A DNA stretch of 64,000 nt from positions 31,264-95,263 of IMG/VR virus record IMGVR_UViG_3300022752_000037; one strand, written 5' to 3'. This stretch comes from a virus. Under the pieces are notes generated by a model. It was not told where the DNA came from, did no database searches, and saw only the letters and a program-made list of their open reading frames with translations. The stretch's first letter is position 1, and each line of letters starts with the position of its first letter. Position numbers and translations under genes: made by a program. Shown one piece after another: positions 49,765-58,100 of this stretch.

Positions 49765-50856
49765 TTAAATTCCAGCAAGACGACGTATATCAATGATATT
49801 ACTGTCTTCTTTGCTGCTACTTACGCTGTTGGTTTCCTTGTTGCCTGTAACTTCTTTTGCCTCAACTAATGCCTGTTTTTTCTTTTCAGGAGCCTGACCA
49901 GCTATTACTGCTGGCAGGTACTTGTCAAAACTATTTCGTAGTTTTGATGTCTGTACACTTTCAAGTAATTCTTTCATAATAGCCTTTTGCTGTGGAGCTA
50001 AAGGAGCTACTAATTCACCGAGAATAACTTGACGTTCTTGGCTTTCTTTAAGAATTTTAACTTCTTTCTCTTTGCTTTCCATAACTAAACGTGCTTCTGC
50101 TACAGCGTTTTTGGCAGCGGCAAGTTCTAATTCCTTAGTGTCTATGACCTTAAGCAAACGAGATGTTTCTGATTTTTCATTAAGATAACTGTTCTGATAT
50201 TCGTTAACAAATGCTTCAAACAATTTGCGACCAAAGTCATTACGGCGAGCACTTTCGATATCTTCTTTCAGTTGTCCAATCTCTTTGGTAAGAGTTTTTT
50301 CAACTGTAGATTCTACTAATTGTGCAGCACGTTTTACAAATTGTTGTTTCATATTAGCAAGAGCTTGACGTCCTTCACGAACAAGTTTAACCTTAGTTTT
50401 TGCTAAATCTTGCTTGTCTAAATGAAATTCTGCTATTTCTTGAGCAAGAGCTTCTACTACAAACTTTTCTAAAGTTTTGAATTTCTCCGCCATCTGTACT
50501 TGATCTTCATGCAACTCTTTAACTTCGCTAACTAGTTGTCGGGTAACAAATTCTTTCATTAAACGAGAGACTTTTTTACCTTCTACAACCACACGAGCTT
50601 TAGCTTCAGCGAGCTGATTACGATCTTCTACAAATTGCTTTATTTCGTCTCTTAGTTGATCACCAAGCATACGATCAATTGCTTCTACCATGACTTGTTT
50701 GTCATGTTCGTAGCGTTGAGCAAATTCTTCACGTAGTTCTTGAGTAAGTTGGGTGCGAGCTTCGGTTAGACGATCGTTCCATGCTTTCTCAATGTCAGCT
50801 TTTACCTCTTCAGAAATCACATTATTCTCAAATAGTTGTTTTATTGCATCCAACAT
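49765..50856 (-). CDS. gp22: Prohead scaffold protein gp22
   Basis: 363 residues. It builds the internal core on which the shell assembles and is then cut up by gp21. The sequence is almost wholly charged helix (repeated K/E/Q-rich coiled coil from about 10 to 290), begins M-L-D-A-I-K-Q-L-F-E-N-N-V-I-S-E and ends I-D-I-R-R-L-A-G-I. Position between protease gp21 and capsid gp23 is the T4 order. Several L/I-x-E sites for gp21 are present. Longer than T4 gp22 (269 residues). Confidence 0.88.
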   Translation of the reverse strand: MLDAIKQLFENNVISEEVKADIEKAWNDRLTEARTQLTQELREEFAQRYEHDKQVMVEAIDRMLGDQLRDEIKQFVEDRNQLAEAKARVVVEGKKVSRLMKEFVTRQLVSEVKELHEDQVQMAEKFKTLEKFVVEALAQEIAEFHLDKQDLAKTKVKLVREGRQALANMKQQFVKRAAQLVESTVEKTLTKEIGQLKEDIESARRNDFGRKLFEAFVNEYQNSYLNEKSETSRLLKVIDTKELELAAAKNAVAEARLVMESKEKEVKILKESQERQVILGELVAPLAPQQKAIMKELLESVQTSKLRNSFDKYLPAVIAGQAPEKKKQALVEAKEVTGNKETNSVSSSKEDSNIIDIRRLAGI

Positions 50857-50871
50857 GTGATTCTCCTCTGT

Positions 50872-51501
50872 TTATCGGAGCTTGCCTATTATTGCTAATA
50901 GGCTCTCTTTGAGATATTTTTGTGCCTTAGGATCATCCTTGGCCGCTTGCGCTATACGCAAGCCACGATAACCATTACGAGTATTCATAAGGTGTTCGTA
51001 TATTGGTGTAGGATATGCTCCAGGAGCACTTGGTTGAGCTACCACATCCACTGTGATAATCTCGAAATCGGAAACTTCACCGGAACCGTCATCTCTGACG
51101 TTCCCGGATCCGCGACTACTTACTCCTAACTTCACACCGCTTTCTAACATAGTCTTTACTAGGTTACCCATTGGTGTGGGTAGGATTTTTAATTTTCCAT
51201 AACCGTCTGCGCCTTCCATCCACATTTTTGTGACCATATGGCACACGCGGTCAAGGTTAATTCTTAGGTCATCAGGATGATCTACTTCGCCAAGAACTGA
51301 ATATCCACCTTCAATTTGATCGTTCAGGGTTTTGACAGCCCTGGCGATTTCTTTCGCAGGATAAACACGCTGATTCTGATTCCTTTTGTCACCTTGGATG
51401 AAAATACCAGTCATATAAAGACTTTTACTTCCATCCTGACCATCGGACTCAACGACCATCTTAGCTTGGTCGAAACTCAGGTTTTCACGAAGATAGTTCA
51501 T
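50872..51501 (-). CDS. gp21: Prohead core protease gp21
   Basis: 209 residues. A serine protease of the herpesvirus-assemblin-like fold that degrades the scaffold and trims gp23. The catalytic histidine is in L-G-E-V-D-H-P-D and the serine in L-G-V-S-S-R-G-S-G. The later V-V-A-Q-P-S-A-P-G-A-Y-P is typical. A TTG lies one codon earlier, but the ATG at 51501 with AAGG upstream is preferred. It stands in the T4 order: core protein, gp21, gp22, gp23. Confidence 0.94.
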   Translation of the reverse strand: MNYLRENLSFDQAKMVVESDGQDGSKSLYMTGIFIQGDKRNQNQRVYPAKEIARAVKTLNDQIEGGYSVLGEVDHPDDLRINLDRVCHMVTKMWMEGADGYGKLKILPTPMGNLVKTMLESGVKLGVSSRGSGNVRDDGSGEVSDFEIITVDVVAQPSAPGAYPTPIYEHLMNTRNGYRGLRIAQAAKDDPKAQKYLKESLLAIIGKLR

Positions 51502-51510
51502 CAATCAACC

Positions 51511-52443
51511 TTATTTGGCACGCTTTGGAGCACCGTTCATAAGACTCCCGGCACCTTTATCAGCTTGCTCTTTACCTAAGCCATTTGGATATGTTGGCTC
51601 TTTATGTTTGAATGCTGTTTTACCAGCATTACCACCTGGGACATTAATATTGCCCATGTTATCTTCTTTAGGGTTTCCTTTGAAAACACTGCTTCCTTTT
51701 AGGTGACCCTTGTTGGCCTCTACTGGACCACTCTCTGTACCGCCTTTTAGGTTAGCTGTTGTTCCACCCATGTCATTCTTTCCTGCTACAATGCTTTTGG
51801 TGTTAACACCATTATCGCCCATTTTACCGTAGCTTGTATAGTCTTTACCACCTACCTTTTCTACGTATTCACGCATGAAATTATCAGTTTCAAAACTTAG
51901 TTTATCTTCTTCATCGTCTATGCCCATGTCATCCATGCCCATACCATCGTCACCAGCAGCGAATTCATCACCACCGATGTCATCCATTCCTTCTTCGCCA
52001 CCCATCATGGCTTCGAATTCTGACTTGAGTTCATCAAGAGCATCTTCTAAATCCATTACACGATCTTCTAGGTCGCCCTCGCCGCCTATATCATCTGTAT
52101 CATCCATGCCTTCTTCATCATCTGCCTCAAGGTCGTCGATCATGTCGTCTCCGGCATCACCGCCTACATCGTCACCAGTTTCATCATCTTCGCCTTCGGA
52201 GAAACCGAAACTTTCATCCATGTCTTTGTCTTCATCGTCTTCTTCAGCAGACTCGTCGACTTCTTTATCTTCGTCGTCGTCTTCTTTTTTCTCGTCAAGG
52301 TCTTCGAAATCCTCAGCAAGAATTTGTTCGTAAATTTCACGTGATTTAGCAACCACGATTTGATGGAAAAGCTCTTTAGCTTTGTCACTATCGTCATTAA
52401 TTAGATGTTCGAGCATCTGCTCGAATTTGTTTCGATCAGTCAT
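51511..52443 (-). CDS. Acidic prohead core protein
   Basis: 310 residues, extremely acidic from about 45 to 170 (runs of D and E), with a short helical N-terminus M-T-D-R-N-K-F-E-Q-M-L-E-H-L. The C-terminal 110 residues are basic or neutral and end G-A-P-K-R-A-K. Position directly before gp21 corresponds to gp67/gp68 of T4, small core proteins; marine T4-like phages have a larger acidic version here. Cleavage sites of the L/I-x-E type are present. It probably fills the prohead core and is processed to peptides. Confidence 0.75.
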   Translation of the reverse strand: MTDRNKFEQMLEHLINDDSDKAKELFHQIVVAKSREIYEQILAEDFEDLDEKKEDDDEDKEVDESAEEDDEDKDMDESFGFSEGEDDETGDDVGGDAGDDMIDDLEADDEEGMDDTDDIGGEGDLEDRVMDLEDALDELKSEFEAMMGGEEGMDDIGGDEFAAGDDGMGMDDMGIDDEEDKLSFETDNFMREYVEKVGGKDYTSYGKMGDNGVNTKSIVAGKNDMGGTTANLKGGTESGPVEANKGHLKGSSVFKGNPKEDNMGNINVPGGNAGKTAFKHKEPTYPNGLGKEQADKGAGSLMNGAPKRAK

Positions 52444-52477
52444 GTTTGGTCTCCTGTAAGTTCAAGGCTGTCAATTA

Positions 52478-52485
52478 TATTTACA
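52478..52485 (-). promoter_or_regulatory. Possible late promoter inside the head unit
   Basis: TGTAAATA on the minus strand, 34 bases before the ATG at 52443. One base differs from ATAAATA; it may boost the scaffold and capsid genes. Confidence 0.45.
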
Positions 52486-52520
52486 AATTATTACAATAAA
52501 CCGTGTTAAACAGTGTATTT

Positions 52521-53108
52521 TTAACGTATTTTTTTCCAAGTTGTAATATTTTTCCTAAAATTTTCAATTGTGATATTTTCAAAATTTAATACATCAAAAT
52601 CAGGATTATAAAAATTTTCGTCAACTACTCTATAGTAATTTACTTTAGGATATTTTTTTAGAATTTCGTAGGTCTGTCTTTTCCAATTACCATAGTAAGT
52701 AGCTTGTTCGTTTGATTTTTTATAATTTTCAGTATCAGAATAAATGTTATTAACATATCCTCGTGGACTTCCGATGTAATCAAATCCTAATATATAAATT
52801 TCAGTTGCTCCATGATTACTAGCCATATTCAAGGCTGTTGGTCCACTGCTCCATCCTAAACTTGGTTCGAAATAATTTAGATTTTTAAATTTTTTAAATT
52901 TAGAATTTTGATTAGTCCATACCGGATTATTAAGATGATACCCTTTACTTTCTATCTCAACGACCATTTTTACATCAACTGCTATTAGATAATCAGGAGT
53001 AAAATCTCTATACAGCGCATTACATCCGTATATTAAACCATAGGATCTTAATTCTTCGAGATTAATATTAGAACGGCTTTTCCCGTTACCACATACAAAA
53101 CTACGCAT
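52521..53108 (-). CDS. Protein of unknown function in the head gene cluster
   Basis: 195 residues from the ATG at 53108, which has AAGGA upstream; the frame is open further back but overlaps the next gene. It starts M-R-S-F-V-C-G-N-G-K-S-R-S and continues Y-G-L-I-Y-G-C-N-A-L-Y-R-D-F then D-Y-L-I-A-V-D. G-N-G-x-S-R plus G-C-N-A-L/x-Y-R-D-F and D-Y/F-L-I-A-V-D recalls a nucleotide-sugar or phosphate-binding fold found in some glycosyltransferase-like and Maf-like proteins; later come G-A-T-E-I-Y-I-L-G-F-D-Y. It is inserted between gp20 and the prohead core gene. A glycosyltransferase-like role is only a guess. Confidence 0.65.
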   Translation of the reverse strand: MRSFVCGNGKSRSNINLEELRSYGLIYGCNALYRDFTPDYLIAVDVKMVVEIESKGYHLNNPVWTNQNSKFKKFKNLNYFEPSLGWSSGPTALNMASNHGATEIYILGFDYIGSPRGYVNNIYSDTENYKKSNEQATYYGNWKRQTYEILKKYPKVNYYRVVDENFYNPDFDVLNFENITIENFRKNITTWKKIR

Positions 53109-53127
53109 AATTATCCTTTTGAATAAT

Positions 53128-53367
53128 TTATGCTGCTGGCTGTGGTGGAGGCTTGTACATTGATTCAATAAATTCTAATTCTTTTTCTTGTTCTAGAATA
53201 TGCCGTTCACTAGATTTTCTTAGTTCGTTTATTTGTTTTAAGCTTAATCTTGTCTTACGTGTGTCACTTCTTTTCATGACATCATTATCTCTTCTTGGAC
53301 TATATCCAAGGTTATCCGAAAGAGCGTTAGCTTCTTGACTTCTATAAAATAATTCACGTAATATCAT
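53128..53367 (-). CDS. Small helical protein between gp20 and prohead core genes
   Basis: 79 residues: M-I-L-R-E-L-F-Y-R-S-Q-E-A, then R-R-D-N-D-V-M-K-R-S-D-T-R-K-T-R-L-S-L-K-Q-I-N-E-L-R-K-S-S-E, a basic helix, and a proline-rich end. Proteins of this shape follow gp20 in marine T4-like phages and may take part in portal or core assembly (gp67/68-like). Its ATG is five bases after a perfect TATAAATA box with no ribosome-binding site, so a leaderless message can be made here. Confidence 0.65.
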   Translation of the reverse strand: MILRELFYRSQEANALSDNLGYSPRRDNDVMKRSDTRKTRLSLKQINELRKSSERHILEQEKELEFIESMYKPPPQPAA

Positions 53368-53372
53368 AAAAA

Positions 53373-53380
53373 TATTTATA
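53373..53380 (-). promoter_or_regulatory. Late promoter giving a leaderless message
   Basis: A perfect TATAAATA on the minus strand, five bases (all T) before the ATG at 53367, so the A of the ATG falls at the expected +1. It overlaps the 3' end of gp20. Confidence 0.7.
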
Positions 53381-55103
53381 CAGTTACAGTTCCAGCAGGT
53401 GCCGATGGAGCCGCTTGCCCAGAAGGCGGCATAGCAGTTTCTCCAGGAGCCGCTCCTATTTCTGGAGGAGCATTTTCATCTGATAAATCAGTTAAGTCAC
53501 TTTCTATTCCAGCCTGACTAATCCCTGCTCCACGAAGTTCTCCACTCGGATCAGTAGAAACAATATTAGATTTACCGTTTTCTTCAGCCCATAGTTTCTG
53601 ATTTTCCGCCATTTCTTCATCACTAAGACCAAGAAATCTTTTTAGGGCAAATCTTTTACTAATGAACGGAACTTGTTGTAATGTATTAAATGTGTTAATT
53701 CTTTGTCCATCCATCTCGCTTTGTCTATATGCAGCAAAATTTAAAGGAGGATTTAACTGAAGCTCGAATAAACTAGTATCTATGTTAACTCCTTTATCAT
53801 AAAGAAACAATTTAAATTCTTGATCGAATACGTCTTCTAATAAACTTTGTAATCTTTCACAGTATTTGTTAAATCTTAATTCTTGAATATAAGCAGTTCC
53901 TACACGACCATCATTGTAACTGGCTTGACTATCATCGGCTCCTGTAGGCAAATAACTACTAGGAATTCTCAATCCTCTAAATAATTTATTAGTGAAATAT
54001 TTTAAATCATCTATCTCACCGAGATTGGTACCTCCTGGTAAAGTATCAACTTTTGACCCTCTACCTTCTGCTGTTTGTGGGAAAAAGTAATCTTCATTAA
54101 TACTTAATGGATTATAAGCACTATCAATAACATTTTGTCCTCCTCCTGTAGAACTAGGAATTCGTCTTTGATGTATTTCGTTTTTTACACGTTCGACAAA
54201 GCTCATAGCCAAATGACTTGGCATATTACCTACATCAATATAGAAAACACGGCGTTCAGGAGCACGTTGTACTCTATAAATTATAATAGCATCTTCTAAT
54301 AATTCTTTTTGTTTATAGACTTTAAATACCTGTTCAAGTAGACTGTTTCCAAAAGGATAATTATTATCTAATCCTTCACTTAGACTAAGATGTATAACGT
54401 GCTTAGATTCAATAGCTACTTCATTTTGATTGTTTTGAAAACGTGTTCCTGGACTAATTGGATAGGCACTAGCTTGTCCTCTAGCCGCAGCTCCTCCTGC
54501 TACATATGCTGTTCCTCGATTATTTGTATTGGTTGTATTTGGATTAATAGCAGTTACAACTAAGTCCATAAAATTTGGATTTAAATCTCTAATAACATAT
54601 TGTTCTGGCTTTTTGCCTTCACTCTCGTTAACAATAATTTTTGTAATTTTACCTGGGTCAACATGATACCATTGTTTACTTTCAGGATCTCTAATAAAAA
54701 ATCCATCGCCATATTTAAATATATTTCTTACGATTCTAAACACCCGTGTGTCAAATTTGTTCATTTTGCACCATTGTTGTAGATATTCACGTAATATTGT
54801 TATTTCGCTAGTAGTTGCCTGTGATTTAAAATGAAGTTGGAATGGTGTTTTATTAGTTTCATTTGGTTGGGTACAGAATTCAGCAAGTATGTCAAGGGCA
54901 GCATTAACTTCACTATCCATATCCATAGTGTCATATTGAAGATATCTATCAATACGATTAGGAGCACCTGTATAAACATCTGGAAGATAGCTACTATAAT
55001 TTGCCCTTGCAGGCCCAGGTCTACTGGCATTCATTCCTAATGGACTAAATGTTCCAGGTTGATTATCTACTAGTACAGGTGTGAAATATTTTTTCCAACT
55101 CAT
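53376..55103 (-). CDS. gp20: Portal vertex protein gp20
   Basis: 575 residues; forms the dodecamer through which DNA enters and leaves the head. The N-terminal half has the marine gp20 patterns R-Y-L-Q-Y-D-T-M-D-M-D-S-E-V-N-A-A-L-D-I-L-A-E-F, I-F-K-Y-G-D-G-F-F, then W-Y-H-V-D-P. The middle has A-I-I-I-Y-R-V-Q-R-A-P-E-R-R-V-F-Y-I-D-V-G-N-M-P, the most conserved gp20 stretch, then L-R-I-P-S-S-Y-L-P. The C-terminal 70 residues are acidic and proline-rich. T4 gp20 has 524 residues. The start codon overlaps the stop of the large upstream gene by one base. Confidence 0.96.
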   Translation of the reverse strand: MSWKKYFTPVLVDNQPGTFSPLGMNASRPGPARANYSSYLPDVYTGAPNRIDRYLQYDTMDMDSEVNAALDILAEFCTQPNETNKTPFQLHFKSQATTSEITILREYLQQWCKMNKFDTRVFRIVRNIFKYGDGFFIRDPESKQWYHVDPGKITKIIVNESEGKKPEQYVIRDLNPNFMDLVVTAINPNTTNTNNRGTAYVAGGAAARGQASAYPISPGTRFQNNQNEVAIESKHVIHLSLSEGLDNNYPFGNSLLEQVFKVYKQKELLEDAIIIYRVQRAPERRVFYIDVGNMPSHLAMSFVERVKNEIHQRRIPSSTGGGQNVIDSAYNPLSINEDYFFPQTAEGRGSKVDTLPGGTNLGEIDDLKYFTNKLFRGLRIPSSYLPTGADDSQASYNDGRVGTAYIQELRFNKYCERLQSLLEDVFDQEFKLFLYDKGVNIDTSLFELQLNPPLNFAAYRQSEMDGQRINTFNTLQQVPFISKRFALKRFLGLSDEEMAENQKLWAEENGKSNIVSTDPSGELRGAGISQAGIESDLTDLSDENAPPEIGAAPGETAMPPSGQAAPSAPAGTVTV

Positions 55104-58100
55104 TAATAAACGCCTACAAAATTATTTTTATTATTTGCTTTAACTGCTCTGAGCTGATCACCTAGTAACTTTTGATTTTGATCAATAAGATTCTGCATAT
55201 TCTTATTTAATGAACTTAGTTGTTTTACAACATCATTAAGAGTTGCATCTTTTGTTACAGTTGCAGTGGATTTAGATTCAGATGTTTTAGATTCATTATT
55301 AGATGTTTCACTATCAGACTTTTTTTCTGCCTGTCTTTTTAATCTAGCAGTTTCAGCACTGCTTTCGTTTTCTTCTTTTTTAGATATACTCTGAGTTTGA
55401 GATTTTAAATCTGCACCGTATTTTTTCATTCCTGGTAGATGTATAGTATTAAGATCTAATTCACCTTTCTCATTAAAAAAGGGATTAGTCGTCTTTAATT
55501 GAGAATCTAAGCTCTTTTTAGATTCTTCAGGAATATCAGTGTAATATCTTTCTCCAGTTTCTGGATTTATCTTGATACCTTGTGCTACACTACCATCTTC
55601 TGCTAATACATCCATGCCAGATGTATTTTTTTGAATATTTTTTTGTAGTTCTATTGCTTTGTCAAGACCTGCAAATTCATCAAACGGTAGTGCATTTTTT
55701 ATAGCTGATGAAATATAATCTGTATCTTCTTCTTCTTTTGGTAGATGTTTATCGATCATTGAACCTAAATTAGCTTGTATATCACCGACTACTTCATCGA
55801 GTCCACCACGCATATCATCAGCAAATAATAACATCTTTTCTTGTTCATTTATTGCTTTATCTACGCCTGCAAATTCATCAAACGGTAGTGCATTTTTTAT
55901 AGCTGATGAAATATAATCTGTATCTTCTTCTTTTGGTAGATGTTTATCGATCATTGAACCTAAATTAGCTTGTATATCACCGACTACTTCATCGAGTCCA
56001 CCACGCATATCATCAGCAAATAATAACATCTTTTCTTGTTCATTTATTGCTTTATCTACGCCTGCAAATTCATCAAACGGTAGTGCATTTTTTATAGCTG
56101 ATGAAATATAATCTGTATCTTCCTCTTCTGGTTGCTGATATTCATCAAGCATCGATCCTAAGTTGGCTTGAATGTCGTGTGCAACTTCATCGAGTCCACC
56201 ACGCATATCATCAGCAAATAATAACATCTTTTCTTGTTCATTTATTGCTTTATCTACGCCTGCAAATTCATCAAACGGTAGTGCATTTTTTATAGATGAT
56301 GAAATATAATCTGTATCACCGATCAGATCATCTATTTCTATCGGTTTAAATTCTATACCAGACATTACACTTTCGATATCTTCAGCTATGTTATTAGCTT
56401 CAAGCATCATGGCATCTTTAGCAGCAATTACACTATCTGTAGGAATAAGATCAGCCATTTCGCTCGCTATCTCATCTGCTGCCATAGTCATATCTGATAA
56501 TGTTGTAGTAGCAGCCGGAATAGATTTTGTAATGTTATTAATGTCTTCAGCAATTTCATTTGCTTCTAACATAAAATTATCTCTTGCCTGAACTAATACA
56601 TCTTCTACTTGTATTGGTGGAATATCAACAGCAGACATTTCTCCGGCGATGTCTTCAGCAATTTCGTTCGCTTCTAGCATCATAGCATCTTTAGCAGCAA
56701 TTACACTATCTGTAGGAATAAGATCTGTTATTTCACTAGCAATTTCATTTGCTTCAAGCATCATAGCATCTTTAGCTTGTGTTACGCTGTCTAATTGAGA
56801 AATATTAGTTTTTTCTGTAACGCCGACAATCTGTCCTTGAATGCCTTCTGATAACTCTAGCTGATCATTCAGAGCTTTTTTAGTAGCTTCAATTTCAGCT
56901 TTGTTATATTCTTCATTGGTCTTTAAAACATCTATCCTATGTTTTAAACTTTCTAATTGTAGTTGTTCTTCATAGGTTAGTTGTTGTTCTTGTGCCTTAG
57001 CTTCTAATTGCTCAATTTCACCTAATGTTAATTTTTCTCGCTCTAATCTTTTTTGTTCTTTCTCGTTCAAATAAACAAGATGCTCTTCATTAGATTCTAC
57101 AGAAGAATTCATTGCTTCTTTGTAAGACTGGCTAAATCTTCTAGCAGATCCAGACATTTCTTCGCTAGATTTTTGTATTTCTATCACAGGCAATGATTCA
57201 ATTAGGTCTTTGTTTATTTCTTCAAGCTTTAAATTAAAACCTGAAAGATCAACTTTGCCCATTGTAGACTGAATATCATTGTAAGTTTTTTCAAAACTAC
57301 TACCGAACTCGTCCATCATACTGCCAAATGGCAGTTTCATTTCTTCTCCGAATTCACTAGTTAATGCTTTGAAATCTGGTTTAGGAACGTCAGGAGCGTT
57401 GTCTACTGCTCTAACACTTGCTTGAGTAGGTGTAAGTTTAGCTGCTTCTGCTCTTTGTAATTCACTAATAACAGTTCCTGTAACTGATTTGATATCCAGA
57501 GGCTCTTGAGTTGTTTTTTCTATCTTATTATCTATTGCTCTAACACTTGCTTGAGTAGGTGTAAGTTTAGCTGCTTCTGCTCTTTGTAATTCACTAATAA
57601 CAGTTCCTGTAACTGATTTGATATCCAGAGGCTCTTGAGTTGTTTTTTCTATCTTATTATCTATTGCTCTAACACTTGCTTGAGTAGGTGTAGGTTTAGC
57701 TGCTTCAACTGGTTTAGCTGCTTCTTCTTTTTTCGCAACAGGAGAAGGAGGAGGCGGTGGAACATTAGATTTACCAAAGTCTTTAGGCCAATTAATAACT
57801 TCTACTTTGCTAGGTGTAGTGGGCTGCTTTAATTCTATAGTTTGTGGAGTCTTAGGTATTGGTGCTGATACTGTTGTTGAAATATCTTTACTAATAGAAT
57901 TTAAATCAATTCCTTTAGTAGAATGCATAGAAGATATTTGTTTTTTTAAATTATCAATAGCCTTAGCTGCTCCTTGATTTGTCATGCCTTTAGCAATATT
58001 TGTCATTTCATCTGGACGCACTACACCTTCTAAACCATGCAGCTCAACAAGAGTGCCTTTACCCCAATCTTCAAATAGATTGCCAGTCATCTGCACACTA

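Noticed and set aside
51875-52333. Serine-rich plus-strand frame
   Set aside because: It is the antisense image of the aspartate/glutamate-rich prohead core gene.
53109-53168. N-terminal extension of the 52521-53108 gene
   Set aside because: It overlaps the preceding small gene, and the ATG at 53108 has AAGGA and a conserved-looking start.
55660-57700. CRISPR-like array in the repeated region
   Set aside because: The units are long, contiguous, in frame and without spacers; they are protein repeats.
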